Shown here: one piece after another, positions 54,117 to 60,292 of the stretch
Position numbering within the stretch: the stretch's first letter is position 1
Layout: the number at the start of each line of letters is the position of its first letter
From: Pseudomonadota bacterium
GTDB lineage: Bacteria > Pseudomonadota > Alphaproteobacteria > Caulobacterales > Caulobacteraceae
DNA: 60,292 bases
Reading direction: 5' to 3'
NCBI GenBank assembly: GCA_023432855.1
Contig: JAEZEZ010000051.1
Coordinates: forward strand, 1 to 60,292
Notes under the pieces: generated by a model
The model's input: only the letters and a program-made list of their open reading frames with translations
What the model was told of the DNA's origin: nothing
Databases searched by the model: none
Position numbers and translations under genes: made by a program

Positions 54117-54863
54117 TCAGACGCGAAGGCTCGCGCGAACCTGGGGAGAGCGTTTGTACAGCCGCACCGCGAGCACCCAGAGCGTCAGGGCCGCGATGGC
54201 GACGGCCGACCATAGCGCGTGGTGCGAGACCTGCAGGGACTCGCCACGACGAAGATGCTCCACGAGTTCCGTGATCGCGATGAGGCCGAAACCGTTCGCC
54301 AGCGCGGTGTAGTCGGTGAGCAGCGCCCGGCGCCCGCTCCATCGCATGCCTTCGAAGGAGGCGCGCCACCGCGACATGCGGAAGGCCCAGCGCGGAACCG
54401 TCTGCCGGTATTCCGCGTAGGCGCCGCCGAACTTCGCGGCGAGGAACGCCTCCTCGTTGAGGACCAGGCAGTGATAGATGAAGGCGAACTGGGCCGTGCC
54501 GGCCAGGATCAGCAACGGGTTTCCGTGCATGACAAAGACTCCGAGCCAGACGAGAATGTTGCCGACGTAGAGGGGGTTTCGGGTGAGCCCGAACACCCCT
54601 CGCGTCTCAAGTCGGTCGGCCGCGACCTGCAGCTTGTGTCCGCCCCTCCGGATGTGGGTGAAACCCAGGACCGCAAGCCGCAGCGCAACGCCGGACGCGA
54701 CGATGCCGATGGCGACCATATCCTTGATCTCGCCGAGGCGTTCGCTGCCGAGGAAGGCAGGGTTCGGGGGGACGGCGATCCACGCCGCCGCCACCATGAG
54801 CGGGAAAAGCAGGTTGCGCCATTTGAAGAAGAAGGCGCCGAGGGCGATCATCACGGGCTGCAC
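54117..54863 (-). CDS. isoprenylcysteine/phospholipid methyltransferase-family membrane protein
   Basis: A 248-residue membrane protein with about six hydrophobic helices. The C-terminal ICMT/PEMT signature is RLETRGVFGLTRNPLYVGN (near 107-125), HCLVLNEEAFLAAKFGGAYAEYRQTVPRW, which forms the SAM site. A GTG at 54863 with GAGG nine bases upstream is the best start; an ATG four codons later is possible. It follows the TPR gene by 11 bases as the last gene of the diiron-oxidase cluster. Its acceptor (lipid, protein or the cluster's product) is unknown. Confidence 0.8.
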   Translation of the reverse strand: MQPVMIALGAFFFKWRNLLFPLMVAAAWIAVPPNPAFLGSERLGEIKDMVAIGIVASGVALRLAVLGFTHIRRGGHKLQVAADRLETRGVFGLTRNPLYVGNILVWLGVFVMHGNPLLILAGTAQFAFIYHCLVLNEEAFLAAKFGGAYAEYRQTVPRWAFRMSRWRASFEGMRWSGRRALLTDYTALANGFGLIAITELVEHLRRGESLQVSHHALWSAVAIAALTLWVLAVRLYKRSPQVRASLRV

Positions 54864-54874
54864 GGCGAAGGTCC

Positions 54875-55528
54875 TCAGCCGACCTTCCTGCGGACCTTGG
54901 CCAGCAGTTCCCGGATTTCGGCGCGCCGGCCGCGATCGGCCAACTCGCGGCCCGGGCGAGCCGGGGCGGCCGCCGCGCGTTGCAGGACTCGGGCGGCTTC
55001 GGCGTACTCGCCCTGCTGATAGAGAAAGTCGCCGTAGAAGTAGTTCGGATCGATCCCGTTGGGGTTCACCGCCAGCGCCTTCTTTAGGTAGGCGCGCGCC
55101 TTGTTCTTGTCGCCGAAACCGACGGGGAAGCCGGGAACCTGATAGTAGAGCGAGCCCAGGGTCGTGTAGACGGAGCCGTTGAGCGCCGTCGGGTTGATCT
55201 TCTCCGCCCGCTCGAGCAGCGCCTTGGCCTTCTGCACCAGCGGCAGCGCCCCCATGCCGCCCTTCGCGCCCGCCTCGGTGCTCAGGATGATCGCCTGCCA
55301 GACCAGCGGCTCGGCCCGGTTGGGATACTGCTTCGCCAGGGCTTCGGCGCGGGCCGCCAGACGGTCGAACTGGCCCACCCGAGCAGGCTTGGACTCCACT
55401 TCGTAGTTGATGTGCGCCCATTCGCCCTGGATCTGCGCGATGCCGGTGTCGACAGCGTCGGCGAGCGCGGCGCCCGCCGTGGCGAGCGACATGGCGAGGC
55501 CAGCGAGAAGAAGCCGGATGGTTTTCAT
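54875..55528 (-). CDS. exported TPR-repeat protein
   Basis: A 217-residue protein with a signal peptide (about 1-23, ending ALA). The mature part contains tetratricopeptide-like helical repeats (NGIDPNYFYGDFLYQQGEYAEAARVLQRA is typical) and ends with basic residues. It is the fifth gene of the cluster, 25 bases after the SDR gene. Probably a periplasmic scaffold; no catalytic motif. Confidence 0.82.
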   Translation of the reverse strand: MKTIRLLLAGLAMSLATAGAALADAVDTGIAQIQGEWAHINYEVESKPARVGQFDRLAARAEALAKQYPNRAEPLVWQAIILSTEAGAKGGMGALPLVQKAKALLERAEKINPTALNGSVYTTLGSLYYQVPGFPVGFGDKNKARAYLKKALAVNPNGIDPNYFYGDFLYQQGEYAEAARVLQRAAAAPARPGRELADRGRRAEIRELLAKVRRKVG

Positions 55529-55553
55529 GGGAGGTCTCCTTGGATGACCGGGG

Positions 55554-56315
55554 TCAGAAAGCTGGATGGAAGAGAGCCGCGGCCTTGCGGTCGTTGCTGG
55601 CGAGGGCGCCGTCCACGATGGCCGGCGCGATCGCGTTGACGCGGACGAACAGGCTCTCGGGAAAGCCGAAGTAGACGTCCCTGCGATCCGCCCGGACGGC
55701 TTCGACGATGCGCCGCGCGATGTCGGCGGGCTCGTCCATGTTCATGCGCGTGATCTCGGCGAACCGCAGAACCTGGTCGGAATTGAGCGGGGTCTTCACC
55801 GCCCGCGGCGCGATGTAGGTGACCGCGATCTTCCAGGGTGCGAGTTCGCGACGAAGCGCCTGGCTGAAGCCCCTGAGCCCCGCCTTGGCGCTCGAGTAGG
55901 TGGCGAAGTGGGCGAAGTTGATCGAACCGAAGATGGATCCGATGTTGACGATCTGCCCCCGCCGGCGGCGCTTCATCGACGGGATCACCGCCTGGGCGAG
56001 GCGCGCAGGGGCGACCAGATTGACCATGTAGCTGGCGACCAGGTGGCTCGGGCTCTGCAGCTCGACCGGGCCGAAGTGCTGGATGCCCGCGAGGTTGAAG
56101 AGAATGTCCCAGTCGTCGCCGGCCGCAGCCCCGGCGGCGGCCTCGATGCCCTCGGGCGTGGACAGGTCGGCGGCTATATGCCGGACGCCGGGCGCAGGCG
56201 CGTTGCGGTCCAGCACGACCACTCTTGCGCCCTCCCCCGCGAGACGCTCGGCGATCAGCGCCCCCATGCCTCCGGATCCGCCGGTCAGAAGCACCTTTCG
56301 ATCTTCAAACCGCAT
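55554..56315 (-). CDS. short-chain dehydrogenase/reductase
   Basis: A 253-residue SDR. The cofactor motif is LLTGGSGGMG (9-18), the NAG motif reads NLAGIQH (74-80), and the active site is Ser127 with Tyr140-x3-Lys144. It has a C-terminal extension beyond the core, as in acyl-CoA or fatty acyl-product reductases. Its start overlaps the diiron oxidase gene by 11 bases, so the two products probably act in sequence. Substrate unknown. Confidence 0.9.
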   Translation of the reverse strand: MRFEDRKVLLTGGSGGMGALIAERLAGEGARVVVLDRNAPAPGVRHIAADLSTPEGIEAAAGAAAGDDWDILFNLAGIQHFGPVELQSPSHLVASYMVNLVAPARLAQAVIPSMKRRRRGQIVNIGSIFGSINFAHFATYSSAKAGLRGFSQALRRELAPWKIAVTYIAPRAVKTPLNSDQVLRFAEITRMNMDEPADIARRIVEAVRADRRDVYFGFPESLFVRVNAIAPAIVDGALASNDRKAAALFHPAF

Positions 56316-56976
56316 GCGCCGCCTCCTGTTCGTGAGGGATGGCGCGGAACAGGTCGGCGAATAGGCGGTACATCCTGCGCGCCATGTCGACGATGGCGGC
56401 CTGGTCGGACGGATCCTGCACCCGATCCATCAGGCGCTCGAAGAACTGCATGTGGCTGATGTCGAGCGCGCCGTGGGAGTTGAGGTAGGTGAAACATTCC
56501 CGCCCGAGGCCAAGGCTGGCCTGGACCGCGCGGGCTCCCTGGGTCGCCAGGGCGACGCTGGTCCCCTCGAGCACGAACACCATCCCGAAGAAGCCCATCG
56601 GATTGCCGTTGCGGACCTGGTCGTACGCGGCTTCGACCATGGCGCGGGTGGCCCCGCGGGGCTCGCCGTCGCGGGCGGCGTCCGCATCTCCGCCGGCGTT
56701 TCGGATGTCGTTCAGGATCCAGGCCTCATGGCCGGTCTCTTCGGCGATGTATTCGTCCAGGGCCTCGCGGAACGGCGCGTGGGCCTCGTCCATCCGCGCT
56801 CGCGCCTCTAGCATCAGCGGCGCCGTGTGCTTCACATGGTGGTAGGCCTCCGTGAGGTAGGCGACGTAGGTATCAAGCGAGATCCGCCCGGCCAGTCCGT
56901 CGCGGATCTGCGGCGTCGACAGGAGAGCCTGCCGTTCGGACTGCGTTTCGGCGGCGAGACGTTGGAAAAAGCTCAT
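56305..56976 (-). CDS. haem-oxygenase-like diiron oxidase (iron-containing redox enzyme)
   Basis: A 223-residue all-helical protein of the HDO superfamily (UndA, CADD, SznF-type). Ligands in the expected spacing are Glu80 and His83 (EETGHE), Glu137 (FVLEGTSV), and His168-x3-Asp172-x2-His175 in NSHGALDISHMQFF. Members oxidise fatty acids, amino acids or amines, for example by decarboxylation, N-oxygenation or C-C cleavage. The acyl-AMP ligase gene overlaps by four bases, so the substrate may be an activated or released fatty acid; that is inference. Confidence 0.88.
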   Translation of the reverse strand: MSFFQRLAAETQSERQALLSTPQIRDGLAGRISLDTYVAYLTEAYHHVKHTAPLMLEARARMDEAHAPFREALDEYIAEETGHEAWILNDIRNAGGDADAARDGEPRGATRAMVEAAYDQVRNGNPMGFFGMVFVLEGTSVALATQGARAVQASLGLGRECFTYLNSHGALDISHMQFFERLMDRVQDPSDQAAIVDMARRMYRLFADLFRAIPHEQEAAHAV

Positions 56977-58421
56977 GCAGGCTCCGTGGTTTTCAGGAGG
57001 TGGCCGCGGCGCGCCCAGACCACGTCGCGGCGTGGACGTCCGTTGCGGGTGAGTTCGCCGGCGGCGGCGTCCAGCGGGCCGGTGACGACCCAGCGGCCCA
57101 CCTGGGCGTAGGCGGGAAGTCTGGCGTTGGCGCGCGCGACCGCGGCCTGCAGCCTCGCCGGATCGGCGCCGGCAGCGGTCGGCGACAGGAGGGCCTCGGG
57201 CCGGGCGCAGCCTTCCCCGAACACCACCGCCTGGGCGATCTCGGGCTGGGCCAACAGTTCGCTCTCGACCCACTCCGGCGAGACGTTGCGGCCGTAGCTG
57301 GTGATCAGGGTGTTGGCGCGGCGACCGGAAATGGTCACGAACCCGTCGGCGTCGATGGAGCCCAGGTCGCCGGTCCGCACCGGCCCCGAATGGGCGGGTT
57401 CACCTGCGTAGCCGAGAAAGCCATCACCGGAGACCACGAGCTCGCCATCCTCGCTGGCCAGAGAAACGTGGGACAGCGCGCGACCGGCGGTTCCCGGGCG
57501 GTCCGCGACCGGGGTGTTCAGGGTGACAACCGACGCGCATTCCGAGAGGCCGTATCCCTCGAACGCAGGCAGGCCGAGCGCCCGGGCCCGGAGGAGCAAA
57601 TCCGGCGAAACACGCGCGCCGCCGACGGCCACGAAGGTCAGGCGGGGCAGGCTGACGCCTCCGGCGACCATGGCGCCCATCAGGCCTCGCAGGAGTTCGG
57701 GCGTGAGGATCAGGCTGGTCGCCTCGGCGTCGACGGCCGCCCCGGCCAGGCGGGCGAAGTCCGGCCGGAATGGGTCCGCGAAGCCGAGCGATGCGAGGCC
57801 TCGGGCGTGGTAGGCGCCGCCGGCGAGCAAGTTGGCGTAGAGCCCCGCGACATTCTCGAGAAGCACGCCCAGCGGCAGGACGGGCAGGTGCACGCCCGCG
57901 AGATCTGGCCCGAGGGCTTCCACCACCGCTGCGGCGGTCGCCTCCATGTGGGCCGCAGAGAGGCAGACGCCCTTGGGCCGACCGGTGGACCCCGAGGTAT
58001 AGGTAACCTTCGCCGTGCCGGGATGCAGGAGCGCACGCGGCGTGGCTACCACTTCGACGACGATCCGCGCGCCCGCCGCGTCCACGGCGGATTCCCCCGG
58101 GGCCGCGGCCCGCAGTCGAAGGCCCGCTCCGGCGTCAGTCAGCGTGTGCGCGACCATCTCCCCGGTGAAGAAGGGCGGAATCGGAACAACCGGCGTGCGC
58201 AGGCCCAGCAGGACGAGATCGAGAACCGCCCAGGCCGGCCCATTGTCCAGGATCAGCGCAACCGGCCTGCCCCCCTCGACGATCGGACGCAGCAGATCGG
58301 TAAGCCGCAGGATCTCGGCGTGCAGGGCGGCGTAATTCAGGCTCACGTCGCCGTCGGTGAGGGCAAGCTGATGGGGCCGGTCCGCCGCGTGCCGGCGAAC
58401 CGCCTGGAGGACAAGACTCAT
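56973..58421 (-). CDS. acyl-AMP ligase/AMP-binding enzyme
   Basis: A 482-residue ANL-family adenylating enzyme. The AMP-binding motif TYTSGSTGRPKG is at 140-151, A5 is GYGLSECASVVTLN, A7/A8 are RTGDLGSIDADGF and ISGRRANTLITSYGRNVSPE. The last core motif, where a catalytic Lys normally sits (GK), reads LTRNGRPRR, so the lysine is Arg here. It lies between the thermostable-hemolysin and diiron oxidase genes with four-base overlaps. It probably activates a fatty acid; CoA or another acceptor is not known. Confidence 0.88.
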   Translation of the reverse strand: MSLVLQAVRRHAADRPHQLALTDGDVSLNYAALHAEILRLTDLLRPIVEGGRPVALILDNGPAWAVLDLVLLGLRTPVVPIPPFFTGEMVAHTLTDAGAGLRLRAAAPGESAVDAAGARIVVEVVATPRALLHPGTAKVTYTSGSTGRPKGVCLSAAHMEATAAAVVEALGPDLAGVHLPVLPLGVLLENVAGLYANLLAGGAYHARGLASLGFADPFRPDFARLAGAAVDAEATSLILTPELLRGLMGAMVAGGVSLPRLTFVAVGGARVSPDLLLRARALGLPAFEGYGLSECASVVTLNTPVADRPGTAGRALSHVSLASEDGELVVSGDGFLGYAGEPAHSGPVRTGDLGSIDADGFVTISGRRANTLITSYGRNVSPEWVESELLAQPEIAQAVVFGEGCARPEALLSPTAAGADPARLQAAVARANARLPAYAQVGRWVVTGPLDAAAGELTRNGRPRRDVVWARRGHLLKTTEPA

Positions 58422-59125
58422 GGGACGGCGCGGTCGGAACGGTAATGAAGGCGGCTGAAGCGCGGGACGCAGGCCTCGGGCCCGGCTTCGAGGCTGCGGC
58501 GCAAGGGGCCGAACGAGGGCCCGACCTCGCCGGCCAGCACCTGGGGGTCCTGTTCGTAGTAGCTTCCCCAGTCGCTGCAGGCGGGACCCAGCGCGTCGGC
58601 GCGCGCCTCCGCAAGCTTGCGGGTGGTGAAGCCGGCACGGCCGAATATGCGCCGCAGCTGCCGGGTCGCGGTGGCGACCGCCCAGCGGCAGCCCTGGCGG
58701 TCCAGATAGCCGGCGAGAGCCAGGAACAGGAAAATCGAGGCGCCGGGACTGGACGAGGCCAGATTGCCGATCTCCGCGATGCCGTCGCGCTCGGCCCGCC
58801 CTCCGGCCACGGCAGCGACCGCGTGCTCGACGGGGGCGTCGAGATACTGCTCGAGAAAGAGCGGTCCGTCGGATGCGAACCGGAACCCGGCAGCGGCGTG
58901 CAATCCGCCCTGCGCGTCCCAGACGCCCATGAGGACCGGATAGTGGCTGCGCAATCTCCCGCCGAAGGCGCGGCCGTAGGCGTCTTCCAGGAAGCGCTCC
59001 ACCCGCAGCCGCGCCGGAAGCTGGCGCTGGGAGATGGAGATCACCGACGGGGTCATCCGGGTAAATCGCCGGAGCTTTTCGGCGTCGAGCCGCAGGCTTC
59101 CGGTGACCACGTCGTCGGTCAGCAT
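58418..59125 (-). CDS. thermostable-hemolysin-family (GNAT-like) protein
   Basis: A 235-residue protein of the T_hemolysin family, which is related in fold to GNAT acyltransferases. Diagnostic segments are YPVLMGVWDAQGGLHAAAGFR, LFLEQYLDAPVE, IAEIGNLASSSPG and the end WGSYYEQDPQVLAGEV. The name comes from a Vibrio haemolysin and does not fit the location here: it is the first gene of an operon with an acyl-AMP ligase. An acyltransfer role is plausible. Start 59125 is chosen over an upstream TTG. Confidence 0.85.
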   Translation of the reverse strand: MLTDDVVTGSLRLDAEKLRRFTRMTPSVISISQRQLPARLRVERFLEDAYGRAFGGRLRSHYPVLMGVWDAQGGLHAAAGFRFASDGPLFLEQYLDAPVEHAVAAVAGGRAERDGIAEIGNLASSSPGASIFLFLALAGYLDRQGCRWAVATATRQLRRIFGRAGFTTRKLAEARADALGPACSDWGSYYEQDPQVLAGEVGPSFGPLRRSLEAGPEACVPRFSRLHYRSDRAVP

Positions 59126-59319
59126 GGTGATCTCTAGCAAGGACGATTATCCCGACGATGCCGTGAGGCGGTGGGCTCCCCATTGTGTCGACGCCGCCGA
59201 ATCCGGGGCCCCTCAGTCTGCGGTCGAATTTTTTTCCGGAGGCGCGGCGCCGGAGCGCGTTGGCTTGGCCGCTGCGGCTCGCCATGATCGCGGCCGGAAT
59301 CGGTGGAGACCGCCCGCGA

Positions 59320-59844
59320 GTGAGCGACGCCCGATCGCTGCTGATGGAGACCTACCTCGCTCGCCGCGGGGAACTGCGACGCTACTTCACGCTCCGGCTC
59401 GGATCGGCCGAGGCGGCCGAGGACCTCGTGCAGGACCTCTATGAGCGCATCGAGCGCAGCGCGCCGGACGAGATCGGCAATCCCGCAGCCCTGCTCTACC
59501 GGATGGGCTCAAACCTCATGCTCGACCGCCTCCGGCAGGAGCGTCGCGCTCGGTTGCGGGATACCGGATGGCGCTCGGCAAGCACGACGACCATTGCGGG
59601 GGAAGACGTAGCGGAAGAACCGGACGCCGAGCAGGCCGCGTCGGCGAAGCTGCATCTCGAGCGCATCGTCGAGGCGCTCAACGACCTTTCGCCCGCCTGC
59701 AGGCGCGTGTTCCGCATGCACAAGCTGGAGGGGCTGTCTCACGCCGAAACCGCTGCGGCGCTAGGCATTTCCCGCAGCGCGGTCGAGAAACACATCATGT
59801 CGGCCCTGCGGCATCTGCAGGCAAAGGTGGGACGCTGGCCATGA
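59320..59844 (+). CDS. ECF sigma factor (FecI-like)
   Basis: A 174-residue extracytoplasmic-function sigma factor. Region 2 includes YLARRGELRRYFTLRLGSAEAAEDLVQDLY and NPAALLYRMGSNLMLDRLR, region 4 LNDLSPACRRVFRMHKLEG, SHAETAAALGISRSAVEKHI. A GTG at 59320 gives the usual length; ATG codons further upstream would add residues without similarity. The adjacent FecR-type gene suggests iron or TonB-linked signalling. The intervening 59126-59319 region separates it from the divergent hemolysin-family gene. Confidence 0.88.
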   Translation: MSDARSLLMETYLARRGELRRYFTLRLGSAEAAEDLVQDLYERIERSAPDEIGNPAALLYRMGSNLMLDRLRQERRARLRDTGWRSASTTTIAGEDVAEEPDAEQAASAKLHLERIVEALNDLSPACRRVFRMHKLEGLSHAETAAALGISRSAVEKHIMSALRHLQAKVGRWP

Positions 59845-59947
59845 CGAGAATGCGAGTAAATCGCATCGGTGCAGTGAGACGCCGGGGCTTCGGCGGCGTC
59901 ATTATACCGAAGGCCTGCGACAAGCCCGGGCCGGGAAGCGGAGTCTG

Positions 59948-60247
59948 ATGATCCGAAGGCCGCCAGATGTCACCGGCGAGGACGTGCGCGACCAGGCGGC
60001 GGCCTGGCTCGTGCGCGTGCAGTCGGACGCGGCCGGGGCCGACGACTGGCTGGCGCTGGAGGCCTGGCTCGCGCAGTCCGAGGATCACCGCACCGCGTTC
60101 GCCGAGATCGAAGCGCTGGATGACGCCGTCGTGGAAATGGCGCCGCAGATCGGTCCGCGCCTGGCCCCCGACGCAGGGGCGAAGAACGTCGTTGACCTGA
60201 CGGCCCGCCGCCCGATCTCGCGGCGCGCTTGGATAGCGGCGGCGGGC
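59948..60247 (+). CDS. FecR-type anti-sigma factor, N-terminal part
   Basis: About 100 codons of a FecR-family protein. The N-terminal DUF4880 signature is clear: QAAAWLVRVQSDAAGADDW, LEAWLAQSEDHRTAFAEIEAL. A basic stretch (RRPISRRAW) and the start of a membrane helix follow before the readable sequence dissolves into C/G homopolymer. It would hold or activate the sigma factor in response to an outer-membrane receptor. GGAG lies four bases before the ATG. The true end is missing. Confidence 0.82.
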
Positions 60248-60292
60248 CCCCCCCCCCCCGGGGGGGGGGGGGGGCGCGGGGGGGCCCGGGGG
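60248..60292. other. poly-C/poly-G low-complexity artefact at the window end
   Basis: The last 45 bases consist almost only of C and G runs (a run of C, then a long run of G, then mixed G/C) inside what should be the membrane helix of the FecR protein. Such a composition does not code for a plausible protein and is typical of a contig end or sequencing error. Confidence 0.85.

Noticed and set aside
58418..59125. A true haemolysin toxin.
   Set aside because: The family name comes from one Vibrio protein; there is no signal peptide or pore-forming feature, and the neighbours are acyl-processing enzymes.

Overview
The window is one stretch of very GC-rich, gene-dense chromosome from an alphaproteobacterium, most likely Caulobacterales (Phenylobacterium, Caulobacter or Brevundimonas). 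This is inferred from the block dgt / SPOR protein / nagZ-scpA-scpB / tatABC / serS-surE-pcm / LysM lipoprotein, from two promoters resembling the Caulobacter housekeeping consensus (TTGACGS, 10-14 nt, GCTANAWC), and from a GTTC-N7-GTTC LexA box of the alphaproteobacterial type. Only one RNA gene (tRNA-Val) was found. No insertion sequence, integrase, phage gene or CRISPR array was recognised, and no gap between genes exceeds about 225 bases.

Layout. 1-12.3 kb (mostly minus strand): housekeeping block with a truncated LysM lipoprotein, isoaspartyl repair (pcm), surE, serS, the Tat translocase, a Tat-exported M13 metallopeptidase lipoprotein, condensin partners scpA/scpB, nagZ, a SPOR protein and a dNTPase; erpA diverges. 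12.7-16.4 kb: an ArsR/SdpI/hydrolase operon behind a palindromic operator, then exonuclease III and small membrane proteins. 16.4-20.9 kb: an aminotransferase/oxidoreductase pair typical of nucleotide-sugar synthesis, an RNase H-fold-like protein of unknown function, and a MATE exporter. 21-27.4 kb: class II DAHP synthase, glutathione reductase, GST, rpiA, glmU, gph, tRNA-Val. 27.4-28.9 kb: a MarR regulator diverging from an S41 protease. 28.9-37.1 kb: histidine catabolism (hutI-hutU-hutH), diverging from an arginase-family hutG-like gene that leads a Rieske oxygenase and an FAD oxidoreductase.

37-42.3 kb: PadR/DUF1700/GIN operon, a membrane protein, a short tandem repeat, folD and a ferredoxin-reductase-like flavoprotein. 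42.3-45.3 kb: a four-gene phosphorelay (receiver, hybrid kinase with two receivers, receiver, Hpt), every junction overlapping by four bases; the Hpt gene has only a CTG start. 45.4-51.2 kb: succinyl-CoA:3-ketoacid transferase, a TelA-like protein, and a complete Mla/Mkl-type lipid ABC transporter. 51.3-54 kb: a radical SAM protein and a DUF4130-UdgX uracil-DNA glycosylase fusion, with a LexA box directly before the first start codon. 54.1-59.1 kb: a tightly packed cluster of a thermostable-hemolysin (GNAT-like) protein, an acyl-AMP ligase, a haem-oxygenase-like diiron oxidase, an SDR, a TPR protein and a membrane methyltransferase, which looks like a small-molecule pathway. 59.3 kb to the end: an ECF sigma factor and the start of a FecR-type anti-sigma factor, which runs into a poly-C/poly-G artefact.

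The most promising material is the SOS-linked radical SAM/UdgX module, the diiron-oxidase cluster, the hutG-Rieske-FAD operon, and the unconventional Hpt gene.
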